From Apostichopus japonicus (Eukaryota; Echinodermata; Holothuroidea; Aspidochirotida; Stichopodidae), in contig NC_092569.1 in assembly GCF_037975245.1 (NCBI RefSeq), positions 28,093,168 to 28,157,167 on the forward strand: a DNA stretch of 64,000 nucleotides, read 5' to 3'. Shown in pieces: positions 48,901-59,551 of this stretch (the stretch's first letter is position 1; each line of letters starts with the position of its first letter). The notes under the pieces were generated by a model. That model saw only the letters and a program-made list of their open reading frames with translations. It had not been told where the DNA came from and did no database searches. A program made the translations under genes and the position numbers.

Positions 48901-50461
48901 TGGCAAGTTTCCTTTCACTATTTCTTATCAATTATCGTTAGACAAGGCGACTCTCAGTTGGTTAATTGTTCATTTACGTTGATGAATACGTGTTTCCCTT
49001 TTAACGTAAACAATTTATAATCTTTGCCTTTGTACTTGAAAGTGTAGACGGCAAATTCTCTTCACTCCTTGACAGGCGCGTAGCCAAGGGGGGGGGGGGG
49101 CGAAGGGGGCAGCCGCCCCCCCCCCCTTGAGCATATTTTTTTATTTTTTTTTTAATGCTTTTATGATATCGCTAGTATTTTCAAAAGAGAAAATGCTAAA
49201 ATGCAACTTACAAGGCCTGGAAAGTGCCATTTCCAGCGATCTGGGAGGCATTTACAGCCAAAATTTTATTGTACGCTTCGCGCCAACCATGGTGGCGCTC
49301 CGCTTAGATAGTTTGCAATGCCGAATCTACAGTTTCGCCCCTCCCTTGGCAAATTCCTGGCTACGCGCCTGCTCCTTGAAGAGAAATTTATTTTACCTCC
49401 AAGACACCACCCGCGAACATGGCTAGAGCCTCGTGCAATTTGGTACCTTCGAACACTTTGTCAGCCACTTCTGAATTTATTGGACCAATCATAATGTAAA
49501 GCAATTTTTTTTTACGATCTCCAATTGTTCATAATAGGGTTTACGCTCGGCCCTAATCTCCGAAAATATAACGTCTTAATAGCGTGAATATGGGGTTAGA
49601 GCAATTGATTTTCTCGGGAGGGGGTATTACATTAATATCTACGTTTAGGAAGATTCTCCGTCTGGGGCAAATTTGTTATCTATTAATTCCTACGAATTTT
49701 AATTTATCATCATTAGCAGGTTGAACAGTAAGCAACCGACCGAGCAAACCCTTCTTTAGTTAACAGACACCTCCGTCAGAGATTTGGATGTTTTCAATGA
49801 AATTCGGGAATGTGAAAAAAAACGGTTTTTGAGCCAGATTCGTTTTTTTTGGCTAGAAAGAAAACCGGTTTTGGGTTTTCACGAAACCGTGCAAGCTTAG
49901 TTGGGGGCCTCTTAGATGAACATTATCGAGTGAAACGTGGTAACATGTTTTTACCCAAGCCTATAGGTCTATAGCTACCTTAAGTCGGATTGAACAACAT
50001 AAATGTGTTTTTTGGGGGGGAGCGGGGCGGGGGTGGGGAACTGGCAACGCTGGCTTATAGCCCTGCAGTACAATTGTGCTGGAAGTATAGCATATAACAT
50101 TTCACCTTAGCTCTTATACGAAGATAACTGGTATGACCTTGTGATCGTTGAAGGAAACTCCGTCATGTGGGAGATCTGGAGGTCCATCCCCAGAAGAAGA
50201 AAAGATAAATGTGACGTTATGCATTTCTAAGGTAATCACTTGTAGGCTATTAAGTAGATATACAATTATGTCAACATGGTTGTTCCCAGAACACTATTTC
50301 TGTTGTTCACTCATGGGAACTTAATGTATATCATTGTTAAAAAGGTACATTTTGGTAAAATTAAGCCTACCTTGAGACCTTCCTCCAAGAAGCAGAATGA
50401 CAGCAATCAGAAGATGAATAAATAAAGGTGATCGACACTGCTTTAATCCTCCTTTCTCCAT
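33620..50461 (-). CDS. Secreted fibrinogen-related protein (FREP), nine-exon gene model
   Basis: Predicted secreted lectin-like protein with a C-terminal fibrinogen domain (FReD), the fold of ficolins, tachylectin-5, snail FREPs and sea-cucumber fibrinogen-like protein A; members bind acetylated sugars or microbial surfaces. Exons in transcript order: 50,461-50,371; 46,735-46,667; 44,672-44,586; 43,729-43,643; 42,786-42,700; 39,399-39,338; 38,578-38,450; 35,719-35,455; 33,909-33,620. All have GT-AG borders and matching phases (1,1,1,1,1,0,0,1) and total 1,167 nt, 388 aa plus stop. Residues 1-30 are a signal peptide region, followed by a Pro/Cys segment, then ~110 residues of Thr/Ser-rich linker, then a FReD of ~227 residues, the usual size. 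Visible FReD marks are the KDC start, GGGWTVFQRR, the calcium loop DRDND and the WWYNNC-SNLNG ligand region. No coiled coil or collagen was found between signal and FReD. Borders are inferred without transcript data; a missed exon is possible. Confidence 0.8.
33998..34194 (-). pseudogene. Decaying duplicate of the last FREP exon
   Basis: A second copy of FReD exon c, 285 bp upstream of it in transcript order. The ~240-bp duplicated block includes the acceptor and part of the preceding intron. It retains [10 protein letters not shown] and [16 protein letters not shown], but identity stops right after GDYH, so the last ~35 residues are missing and a stop follows within eight codons. Joining exon b to it would also create a TAA at the junction (T plus AA). 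It therefore cannot give a full FReD and looks like a relic or a poison exon. Confidence 0.8.
34650..35040. repeat. Local duplication in FREP last intron
   Basis: Segments around 34,651-34,861 and 34,911-35,030 share cactgcaataattt, acaccccttac, gaagttggg, ttacattaataacc, gtacactcacacacacaaat and cactcactggtctaac in order: a diverged tandem copy. Confidence 0.75.
35455..35719 (-). CDS. FREP FReD exon b (domain core)
   Basis: A 265-bp exon, phase 0 in and phase 1 out, of 88 residues. It starts [16 protein letters not shown], contains [14 protein letters not shown], then [17 protein letters not shown], and ends near [11 protein letters not shown]. Every block aligns with FReD strands by eye. 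The acceptor (tattaaacag) is good; the donor used in the model (CAT then gttggt) is weak, but it is the only one giving the phase needed by the last exon. Confidence 0.85.
36430..37030. repeat. Dispersed GTTTCGGACATCAC motifs in FREP intron
   Basis: The motif or its complement occurs near 36,433, 36,653, 36,827, 36,989 (tttctgacatcac) and 37,013 (tttcggatatcac), in both orientations, some joined to cccgtccac. This is more than chance for 600 bp; the origin is unknown. Confidence 0.6.
38212..38442 (-). repeat. 77-bp tandem repeat of FReD exon-a donor region
   Basis: The segment with the last codons of exon a, its donor and the following intron is repeated with a 77-bp period. The motif gacttaccgtccatcctcct recurs at 38,289, 38,366 and 38,443 (the last at the real exon end), with a degenerate further unit near 38,212. 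Two units keep a perfect gtaagt donor preceded by the GGGWT codons, so there are extra donor-like sites just inside the intron. Confidence 0.85.
38450..38578 (-). CDS. FREP FReD exon a (domain N-terminus)
   Basis: A 129-bp phase 0-0 exon of 43 residues. It opens with [16 protein letters not shown], then IYTIKP, contains [14 protein letters not shown] and ends in donor gtaagt. The first FReD cysteine pair (KDC, VFC) and the GGGWT turn are canonical. Three N-glycosylation sequons are visible (NTT, NWT, NMT). Just beyond the donor lie three further degenerate copies of the exon end and donor in a 77-bp repeat. Confidence 0.85.
39338..39399 (-). CDS. FREP linker exon preceding the FReD
   Basis: A 62-bp exon entering in phase 1 and leaving in phase 0, reading [20 protein letters not shown]. 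The acceptor is ttaacgatag and the donor gtgaga. It resembles the repeated 87-bp linker exon (shared ETTP-like and TTP motifs), so it is probably an older relative of it. Phase 0 at its end matches the first FReD exon. Confidence 0.68.
40070..41905. mobile_element. TTAA-flanked, THAP-bearing DNA transposon (Kolobok-like)
   Basis: Inverted ends AGACCAACTTTGGAGAC and GTCTCCATAGTTGGTCT (17 bp, one mismatch) are each flanked by TTAA (40,066-40,069 and 41,906-41,909). TTAA duplication together with a THAP zinc finger inside is characteristic of Kolobok; piggyBac shares TTAA but not THAP. At 1.84 kb it is too short for a full transposase, and the rest of the interior has no intact one. It lies in the FREP intron between 42,700 and 39,399. 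Confidence 0.75.
41335..41595 (-). CDS. THAP-type zinc finger fragment within the transposon
   Basis: An 86-codon frame starting [18 protein letters not shown], then [10 protein letters not shown] and [11 protein letters not shown]. This gives the THAP N-terminus (MP-x2-C-x4-C), the FFSFP strand and the invariant Trp. The second zinc pair (C-x2-H) is not in frame: a neighbouring frame has a weak RSISC remnant with a stop, so the finger is probably broken. THAP domains bind DNA and occur in P, Kolobok and some hAT transposases. Confidence 0.7.
   Translation of the reverse strand: MPEFCVVGGCSYTSANKSISFFSFPSRRTDVKRRRLWINFVRSTKKDLSAPGVSHAHESTCTTLPLCMLQMSHSEKLIYFRQLWRT
42700..42786 (-). CDS. FREP linker exon, repeat copy A
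   Basis: The third copy of the 87-bp Thr/Ser-rich phase 1-1 exon, 943 bp from copy B. The flanking downstream intron is unique after ~42,540, so this is the 3' end of the tandem array on the minus strand. Confidence 0.68.
43643..43729 (-). CDS. FREP linker exon, repeat copy B
   Basis: Its sequence is identical to the linker exons at 42,700-42,786 and 44,586-44,672, including splice sites, and it lies one 943-bp repeat unit from copy C. Because the exon is phase 1-1 and 87 nt long, each extra copy adds 29 residues without breaking the frame. Confidence 0.68.
44586..44672 (-). CDS. FREP linker exon, repeat copy C (5'-most)
   Basis: An 87-bp phase 1-1 exon encoding 28 residues plus split codons, with core [20 protein letters not shown] followed by TVRE. 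Thr/Ser content suggests an O-glycosylated mucin-like stalk. The acceptor is the ag of ctactgatag and the donor is gtacag. It begins copy 2 of the large duplication; its counterpart is truncated at window position 1. Confidence 0.7.
46667..46735 (-). CDS. FREP exon 2: short Pro/Cys segment
   Basis: A 69-bp phase 1-1 exon with acceptor cttgttcaacag and donor gttagt. It reads [19 protein letters not shown] then TKE. It has one Cys, which could make an inter-chain bond. The copy-1 counterpart is 2,042-2,110 with the stronger donor gtaagt and one Asp-to-Asn change (PDDH to PNDH). No domain is recognised. Confidence 0.65.
47215..47812 (-). mobile_element. hAT transposase remnant, copy 2
   Basis: Duplicate of 2,596-3,186 with the same frameshifts and the same [19 protein letters not shown] dimerisation motif, so it was already dead before the large duplication. 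The terminal TGA of copy 1 is TGG here. Confidence 0.75.
48026..49899. mobile_element. Possible inverted-repeat element, copy 2, with nested MITE
   Basis: Counterpart of 3,401-5,013 with the same GCTTGCAC ends. It is longer because of the 299-bp MITE at 49,073-49,371. Confidence 0.4.
49073..49371. mobile_element. hAT-type MITE, 299 bp, present only in copy 2
   Basis: Perfect 14-bp TIRs (CAGGCGCGTAGCCA at both ends) and a perfect 8-bp target duplication ctccttga (49,065-49,072 and 49,372-49,379). The homologous site in copy 1 (~4,470) has a single ctccttga and no insert, so insertion and empty site are both visible. 8-bp duplications and CA-G termini are typical of hAT. No coding capacity; long G and C runs near the left end. 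Confidence 0.92.
50371..50461 (-). CDS. FREP exon 1: signal peptide
   Basis: Starts at ATG 50,461 and encodes 30 residues plus one base (phase 1). The start [14 protein letters not shown] is followed by the hydrophobic core [13 protein letters not shown] and RSQ, a typical secretory leader with a basic N-terminus. The donor is gtaggc. The same exon lies at 5,480-5,570 in the other copy with an identical deduced peptide. The 5' UTR and promoter are not resolved. Confidence 0.8.
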
Positions 50462-53400
50462 TTTGAACAAATCCAGAGGCGGAAAGGGAAAAAACAATCT
50501 AAGTTTATCAAATGTGTCTTTTCCTGTGGTAAGTAGGTACGTATCATGTATGTCTTGCCGTTCTGTGATACTAATGAAGAATTACTGACCGTTTGCCAGT
50601 GTTTATTACCATCTTCATAAAGCGTCCAATAAAGTCAACCATATAATGTCTTTTAATTGGTCATGATGGTGGATGACGTATGTAATGTTTCATGCATATT
50701 CAAGTTCAACATTGTGATTATAATATGGAGCTGGTTGTACACAATTTCGTATTCACATCATATCAATTAGTTGATCACGATGCAAGTCTGGAAGCTGATG
50801 AGCGGTCGATTGTTTTACAGACGATACCCCAGACAATTTGAATATGCAATGAAAATTGCTTAGTCTCAATTGGCTGTTTATGCCTTCAATGCGCAGATAG
50901 ATTGAACACAGCTAGTTAGATTTGAAGCATTAATTCTCTTCTTTGTAAAACAAGTCTTGTGAAAATGATTGGTTGTTGCTGCCCTTCGAGGTTTCTACTC
51001 CCCCCACCCACACCCCACCCCTTCCTACCATCCCTCGATTGAACTTTCTTCCTACGCCTCGGATACCACGATTCTCTTGAAAAGTGACCAAATACTATAA
51101 ATGACGTTTTTAGCAAAACACATGTGTATCCGCATATATAGTTCGTAAAGGGAGACTTCTGGTAACCGATGAGCATGGCAGTAATGCCATTTATATATCA
51201 CAACAATATTAGTGTATCAGGAAAACTTGAATTTGCACGTGATATCTGTCAGACCCCGATCAGCCCTTTATTGTTCTACAGCTAACAGTGGGGGCGCAAC
51301 AACTGTTTTGTACTGGGGAGGGGGAGGGGGTAAGATGAAAAACTTCACATTAAGAGGATTCCAAAATTCTTCCGACTGATTTAGGTAGGGGCATAGAAAG
51401 GGTACAGTACTGTACTCTTGTTTAGCCAGTAGGTATGATTACCTCCGAAAACCTGAGCACGACTCAATTACCCTTGAAGGGAACATTTTCGATTTCCAAT
51501 GCGACAGCGAAATCTTTTTTTAACGTCATCGTCACGAAGTTATTATAAATTATTACCTTGAGATGGATATGAGGTTGTGTGGATTTGACAAACGGACCAA
51601 TTGACTACACTATAAAAGGGTTAACTACTGTAACTGACGATCCAATCGGTAAGATGATTGATTCAATATCAATTTGAATATTCATATAGCATCGGAAATG
51701 ATAAATTTGATGACATTGACGGAGATATTAAGATGAGTGTAAGAAATGGAGAGCTAAAAATTTGCACACACACAATGAGTCGTGTACACTATAGCGAAAG
51801 TTTGTTAAAATTGTAGAAATGATAGCACCATTTTGCATCTAAGCCCCCTTCCTAAACATATTTCTGAAAGAGAAGTTATTGGCATAGGCGTAGGAGGCGA
51901 GGGGAAGCCCCCCCCCCTCCCCGCAAAAAGATATACCTGTGAAAATTCGGGCAATATTCTGATATTTGTATCGGGCACTGCCAAAAATATATTATAATCT
52001 TGTTTGATGAGAGTTAGTAAGTCCGTATAAAAACTCAGCCTAAGGTAATAATAGACTATAACGTTCTAAACGTTTATAACTAACGTTTATAACTAAACGT
52101 CTGTAACGTTCTAAACGTGCCCGACTTATCTGGCATTGATGTTGTGGAGTTATGTGCATATGGGGTGGCATGCCCGCATAGCCGACCCCCCCCCCCCTCC
52201 ACACACACACACACTTTTGACGCCAACTAGTGAAAATATTATACAGAAATATATTGGGAGACTAACTTGGAAAGTGAAAATCTTGTATACATAAGTTTCC
52301 TTCCAATGGTAGCACCATTATGCATCTAAGTTTAGCACCTTTTAATTTAGCAACACATTCTCAAAAGGTGAGGGGGGTTTCACCAGTACGCCCTTCAATT
52401 TTGCTTACATTTTTCGGGCAAATCGTTACAGCACCCAAACCAATTGGACTCCTATACGCCCATGGTTATTGGTCTCCCCTTCCTTAGATCTGGCCCCAAA
52501 ACGGACTTCGGCGACTCGCCAACCCCCCCCCCCCCTCCATTTTTTGTGCAAAAAAATGATATATTTTGCAAAAAGAAGGTCTATTCATTATTGCATATTA
52601 AAAAGCAATGATTTATTTACTTTCATGACGGTGGCATTGACGGCACATGCAGACGAGATGTAGAAGCACTATGTTAGTATACCTCGACAGCATGTCAACA
52701 TATGCGATATTTGCCGAGTTAGGAACAAGTGACATTTCATTTCCTCGAGTTGCTTCTTGCACGTTACCTGTTTACATGTACAAAGTCATTGCTTTAGTTT
52801 ATGCAAAACATCATTAACATGATATCTTGGAATCACATTTAACATTTATGAGTTGTTGCGTTAGATAAACTAAACTTGACAAAACAAGATTTTTGATGAC
52901 AATTCTACTAACATGACATTTTGACGAAAATTATCAAATGGTCGAGATATCGCGTAACCCATACCATGGGAGTTGTTACCTGATTATACCTATACACGGA
53001 AAGTCTACACAAGTGTCCTTTCAGAACCAACGTACTTTTCATGATCACTTGAAAGCATAAACGTATGTAAACAGTAAGAAAGCGGTGGCAATGACAATTA
53101 TGTATTCATATACCTGTTGTGATTGAGTATTGTGTAAAAAGTCGCAAGTCTTCAATAGAAAACTGTAATATAAAATGGAAGTTCTTAATTAATTTCTAGT
53201 AAAAGGGGCGATTAATGATCGTCACAAACGTTTATAAAATATTCCATATTGATGAAAAAAACAGACCATACTCAGAGTTTTTTATGACTTTCTTGAGGTT
53301 GTAATGGCAACGAATTATATTTTCCCTGATACCAGTCGGCGATAGATAACCAAACTTATAAAGAGGCTATTCCAGGGAGAAAGTATATTTTTGGACTGAT

Positions 53401-54529
53401 GAAAAAGGAATACAATCTAAGCTTCCAGTTGAAGTTTGAATTCATTTCCTAGGCAACGTTTTCAGTTAACATCAGATTGATACTGGAGACCAAAAGTGAA
53501 CTTGAAGCAAGCAGATGTGATATTAGACGTACCATGATAAATTTGTTTCAGGGTACTTGTTGTTGTTGTTGTTGTAAGATACATCATAAATACTTCAAAA
53601 TTGTGTTGCAATCGAATATCGAATATATCACAGTCATTGGCATATTGTGAACTTCACATCCCTTAAGGTAATTTATTTATATTCATATATCACTTAATAT
53701 AAATTCAAGTGCTTTCAACACAGGTTTACCGAATCGCTTAATCAGTGACTAATGTAGTTTCATTGAGGAAAATTGGACTAATTCACACTGTATCTTTTAT
53801 TTTAATCTGTCTCTGTTCTAATCATTTTAATCAATTAATTATTGGTGTTCATATATATAATTGGTCCTAGGTATGCATTTTATATAATTTATACAGGAAC
53901 AAAGAAATTAAGAAAAAATATTGAATTGAATTGAAACAGCTAATCTTAATTCAAAACAATATAGTGTAATTAAACATAGGAAACCAAACATGTTGATGTT
54001 TGCACATTACATGTTAGTCCTGCAGGGTGAAGGTTTCTTGCCAGCATGTATAGAATTAAATTATGAATGAACGTTGTGTGCCGCAAATATTCCCAACAAC
54101 TTCGGTTCATATTAGGCCTAATTAACAGTTGAAATCACAGTTAGGCTTCCTCGTATATCCAAGTTGGCATATACTTTGACTCTACGAGAGGAGGCTCTTC
54201 GTTTGATTGCTATGAATTTGGGTTAAATGTTCAAGAAGGTTTAAACCGAGCGGTACTGTTTTATGAGTGGTGGTGGAAAATATGGTGAAAGTTTTTGTTT
54301 GCGGCCTAGAAATCGTTTATTATAACTATAAGCCTCAAGTGCTTAAAACCATTGGAAATGACTAGCTGTAATAACCAGAATGCAAAAAATGCATTGTGGT
54401 TTCGATGATGTAACATAAGCAGTTTTCTTCATTTATTTGACGTAATGTATAGTAAGGGTGTACAACATATACTTGATCTTAGTAATACAGTGAAAATCAG
54501 TGTGATGTGACAAACAATACATTCACAAT
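50462..54529. other. Non-coding part of copy 2 upstream of the FREP gene
   Basis: Counterpart of 5,571-9,619, with the same MITE-like boxes and C runs. The FREP 5' UTR and promoter must lie at its left end; no TATA box or initiator stands out clearly. Confidence 0.4.
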
Positions 54530-54767
54530 GACACAGGCTGTCCTGAAATGACCATTGACCTCAACAACAGGCTTCTTGTGCTAAATGTGATAGCATCAAC
54601 AAACTAAATATGACATCTGTCCTTGTCGAAAAACTGTGTATATCATGGTTTCACAATTTGACCCATGGTGAACTCAAACGAACATTGACCTCCGCCCACA
54701 ACATAAGGCTTCTTGTACTCAATGTGGTACAATTACATACCAAATATGCGATCTGTCCAAGCAACCC

Positions 54768-55322
54768 TTACCTTCTTGGGATATCTTCTTGGATTGTAGC
54801 CTGACGGGGTCGATCCTCGTAGTACGGCGAATAATGGATTGTTAGATAAGCACTGCACGCATAATCATATCCCATCATATCAAATTGCTTCGCGATGACT
54901 TTGTTCATTAAAATATCCAGATCGGACAAAACTTGCTGGCAGTCTGGTATCATTGAACTATAGACAAGTTCGGCTGATTGCAACATTCCTGATGTAATAC
55001 CATCTTGGAAAGATGCTTTGACGAGCACGTCAGTGGTCTTTCTAAACGCATTATCTGGATAGGGATTATCGTAGACGATAAAATTAAACAAAGGACCCCA
55101 CCTTGAATCAGAAACCTGGTATGAACTTACGCTACTGATTATGAAGGTGACCTCATGACCTCTTTTGACGAGGGCTTCACACACGTGAGCAGACTTCAGG
55201 AAATAGATGCTTGGAAGAGATACTTGTATGCGGAGACTTCCTGTGACTGACACAAGACTGCTGTCATAGAGATGGGACCTCTCTGTTATATTGCCCTGTG
55301 TTGTAACTGAATAGGCATGCAT
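54768..55322 (-). pseudogene. UDP-glucuronosyltransferase N-terminal fragment, copy 2
   Basis: Counterpart of 10,479-10,955 with a handful of replacements (for example GIIIGM to GITSGM, TEYDY to MGYDY). RGHEVTFI and the QVLSDLDILMNKV helix are kept. The 45-bp repeat is reduced to about one unit and the frame ends soon after. Open frames in both copies could mean recent origin or weak constraint; the C-terminal half is absent here too. Confidence 0.65.
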
Positions 55323-56475
55323 GCCTCTTGTGTTGTTTACTATAGCCTAGGTTAGGTAGCCGTTTGTCACTTGATGATTGCTTCACCATAAGTATACCTG
55401 GTTATAATTCGCCTCTTATATGGCTATGTGTGAATTTACGGCCTTGCAGCTCGAAGGAAATTACTTACTGGTCAGGCCTGGCCTAGGAGCTTAGTCTGGG
55501 CAGGTGCATGCTATTAGTTGGCATTAGATACAGTTTGCAATATCGGGAGGCAATGGAGTGCAGGGGGAGATGACTGAAGCATTTGAGGATTTACTAAATT
55601 CACTTCTTGAAGGGTTAGTCAGTCACAATAGCCTTCTTTAGAGGCTTGAATTTTGTCAACTTAAGATTAGTTTCACAAACTTGCAAGGAATGCTGTAACA
55701 TGTCAATGTTATTGTTTCTGGTTTCTTTTTTTTTCTCTTTGCAACATTTCAGTTTGTGGTCATTTCCATCGTGGTGGCCATTTTGAAGAAACCGACCTCG
55801 TCGATTGAGAGCGCCGTTGATTCATCAGACTTGGATGATAGCGATGACGAGTTAGTGCAGCCGTAGATGTCCCGACACGACAGGCAATGGTTCACATTTT
55901 GAAAGAAGCCTACTGTGTTTGAAACATAACATTTTCTCCTTCACAAAAAAATCACCAGCATGCATTGTTTAGTTTTATTTATTTTATTTTATTTTGTTTA
56001 TCGTTAGTGTTTTATATTTATATCTCAAGAAATGTCTTGTATTTACTTGTAAAAATTTGAAGGTTCAAGGTTTCCAAACAACACATGCCAAGTTTCAATT
56101 TGGATGAAGAATTTTGTCAATATGTCGAGAAGAGTGTTAGCTGGTGTTAAAGATAAGACTTTGTTACAACCATCAACAACATCTACAAATTATACCTCCA
56201 GTCTTAATATGAATACATATATATATTAATATTTGATGTAAGATTGTTCTTTTGCACCATGTAATGTACTTAGGACACACCAGGTACTTAGTATCTCTGC
56301 AGGGGGTAATTAACTTTCCTATACTTGCCACTTTTTCATTGCTTTGAAGTTTGGATGTGTACAAAGAAATTTCCAAATTTTATTTTTATCAAATGTACAG
56401 ATGACACTGTAACACACATGTGTTTGTGTCCCATCTACCCACCACTGTATCAGGAATGACTATATCAGTTAGCAA

Positions 56476-56649
56476 CAGTGGCGGAGCTAGGGTAAGTGGT
56501 CAGGGGGGGCGAGAATGGTCTGTAAGGCGCAATCTACTAAGCGGAGCGCCACCATAGGTTGGCGCGTGAAAAGGGCACCAGCAGTCAGTTTGAATCCGTC
56601 AGGGGGGGGGGGGGCTACCGCACCTGACTATATGGGCACTCTACCACTG
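56476..56649. mobile_element. Degenerate short hAT-like MITE, copy 2
   Basis: Counterpart of 12,106-12,279 in the second copy of the large duplication, same ends. Confidence 0.45.
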
Positions 56650-57551
56650 ATAAGCAATTTACACTTGTTTTGAGGCTGGCATAAAGTACCACATGATGTA
56701 CATCTGTTGCCACATAAACTGAATTGAACAATTGCGTTAAGACTAGAGATCCTATGTAGACGCGAGTGCATATTACCTTTTTGGGCCTCGATAATGTTTA
56801 ACAACACATCAACACATAAGTGTTAATGTGCTACATGTCGTCAAGATGTGAAATGATACAATACGTTTTCAAGAGGAAACCTTTATGAAGTATTACTAGC
56901 CGCATGCGAAGTGTGAATTTATTCTTTGAATTACTTATACGGAAGACTCAACGGCTGCATAAGCAATGATATATCAGCACTATCAAGTTAACCTACAATC
57001 ATGTGGTACTCTACGTCAGCTTTAAATAGCTAATGTGTAACAGTACTTCCTGTTATTCACTGGTAGAATGACTGGTGACAATTCCCCCATCCCCATTTAA
57101 ATAATGTTCTATTATAAATAAAATATGACATGCATACCTTCTAATGTCAATCATATCAGGGTGCAACTTTTCCCTCACTCGTTCCATGACGTCGAAAATA
57201 GGCCTATATATTGACCATTAAGTCTACCCAAGGTAAAACAACAGGCGTAGACATGTGCACTTTATATTGAAGGTATTAAGTGTACACGAAACGTGTACAC
57301 CTAACGTACCCCGGATGGATAAAAAACATTAAGTAGACACGATACCAGGGCAAAAAATCGTATATCTTAGCGATCGCATGCTACCAAAAAACTAAGTCTC
57401 AGAATCATATATAACGAGTTGCCCAGTTGTATTCTGCAAGACCGACTGGCTCTCCAAAGCATCTCAACGGTGGCATATATCGATATTTCAATTTTGTCGA
57501 CCAAAGTGACCAATTTATTTACTGTCGACTAAAGTGACCATATAGAGTTAT

Positions 57552-58205
57552 ATGTCACCAAAAAAAACAGAACTAGTATGGTTCGATACAGGTGACAAAC
57601 GCCTACAGTGGAATAACGACCTTCCTTACTGGCTTCGAACCTCTGGACGTACAATCAGCGGCCCCCCAACTCGAAGAGTTGGTCAAGGTCTTCTGTACAG
57701 TAACATCCCTACTTATGCTTCAAATAGTAGTTTCTTGTCAAGGTATTTCGGTGTTGGCGAGGTGTCCGTCAAGGGTGTCCTCTCAACCCTTACCTTTTTA
57801 TCACGTATACTGAAATATTAAACTCATTAAGACTGAATCCTCTCATCAATGAGATAGATATTTCTGGTGTCTCCTTTTATATCTCCCAGTGTGCGGATAA
57901 CACGGTCGTCATCACAGACTTTATTTATATATAAGTCTCTCTCAGAGGCATATCAAATATCAAATTTGTTTTCGAGTGTGTCAGGGCTTACTATTAATAT
58001 CGATAAATCAAATGTGTTTCTCATTGGTCCTTTTGTTAAGCTCTACAGAGTTGTTAAGCTTTCAAAGTTGTTGACAATTGACAATTTATAATCATGGACG
58101 TTAAATATGAATCTAAGAGACTGACTTCTGTGAGCTTGCGGCATTGATAAGCCAATGATGGCTTCTTCGCGAGTTCCCGAGGATCTAAAATACATAATAT
58201 ATACA
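57552..58205 (+). mobile_element. L1-type LINE reverse transcriptase remnant, copy 2
   Basis: Counterpart of 13,380-13,985. The catalytic motif reads QCADNTVV, so the second Asp of the usual YADD is Asn. The SGLTINIDKSNVFLIGPF segment is kept. Not functional. Confidence 0.65.
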
Positions 58206-58209
58206 TACC

Positions 58210-58853
58210 CTGATTACATTATTTGACGACACATTTTGACAATACCATGTCTTTTCGGCATCAAATCTGTTCACCTAAATCCAGGTGCTTTAAGAATCTA
58301 AGAAATATTTCTAAAATGCGGTCTATCTTACTAAGTCTGAGTTTAGCACTATTGTCCAATCCATGGTTATTTCGCATATTTATTATTGTAACTCACTTTA
58401 TTTTGGTTTTAACCAATATTTATATGATCAACTCCAATCTGTTCAAAATTTTGCTGCAAGAATGATATATGGTAGAAGTAGATATGATCATGTGACTGAG
58501 CTGATCTTCATTGGCTTAAAATCAAGGAGAGGGTGTACTTTAAAATAATAGTGATTGTGTTAAAGTCTGTTAGAGGACTGGGTCCTAAATATATCCATGA
58601 TATATTGGTAACCTCTGACCGTAGCAGATATACGTTATTGATAGAGCCTCGAGTTAAATCCTCGTATGGGTATCGCTCGTTTGCCAAGGCTGGACCTAAA
58701 TTGTGGAATAAGCTTCCTGACAGCCTTAAAGAAATCCAAAATGCTGTTACTTTTAAGAGGCAATTAAAAACTACTTATTTGTCAATGGTTCTGATTTCAG
58801 CCAGAATCTCGACCAGGTTTAACTTTTGTATCGTTACTTTGAGATTTATTTAG
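58210..58853 (+). mobile_element. CR1/Jockey-type LINE 3' tail, copy 2, uninterrupted
   Basis: Same tail as copy 1 without the insertion: NSLYFGFNQYLYDQLQSVQN, FAARMIYGRSRYDHVTEL, then SSYGYRSFAKAGPKLWNKLP and DSLKEIQNAVTFKRQLKT. It provides the empty site for the copy-1 insertion. Confidence 0.75.
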
Positions 58854-58911
58854 TTGTTTTCCAGCACAGCAGTGCACACAGTTTTCTGTAGTAGTTGTGC
58901 TTATAAGCCTG

Positions 58912-58937
58912 TATTATTATTATTATTATTATATATA

Positions 58938-59005
<68 letters not shown>

Positions 59006-59050
59006 TAGATAGATATATAGATATATATATATATATATAGATATATATTT
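58912..59050 (+). repeat. (ATT)n then (AT)n microsatellites, copy 2
   Basis: About 20 bp of ATT then a long interrupted AT tract with gata units. Same position as the copy-1 array. Confidence 0.97.
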
Positions 59051-59551
59051 TTTAATAATAATAAAAAGTAAGAAAACTATAAAACCATTTTATCGCAGAG
59101 TAGGCCTACGCTTGTGTAATACAATCAAAGAGATATATCAATCGTATACATGCATGCAACAAAGCAAAGATTAATGAAATAATAGGATGATAAGAGAAGG
59201 TTGAAAAGAGGCAGTGTGTTTATACTTATGAATCTTCTTAGCAATCAATAAACGATGTTTTATAGAAATTCAAAATGATACATGAGTGATTGCTAAAACT
59301 TATTAAGAATATGATATCCGATCACTCAAACGTTGACAATATAACCGTTTTATCATTAAAGATATAGATCAGGGTAAAGACAAAATCATACCTGCATATA
59401 TCACACTGAGGGTGAAATGAAAAGCTGTATTTTGAGCTGTATATGGTTAAGTTGATTTTGTTAGATTCTGACCAAGTCTCAGTTTAGTTGCACATAATTT
59501 GTTACACCATAATATCTCACTAAGTAATCGGTATGGTTGTCACATCACCGC

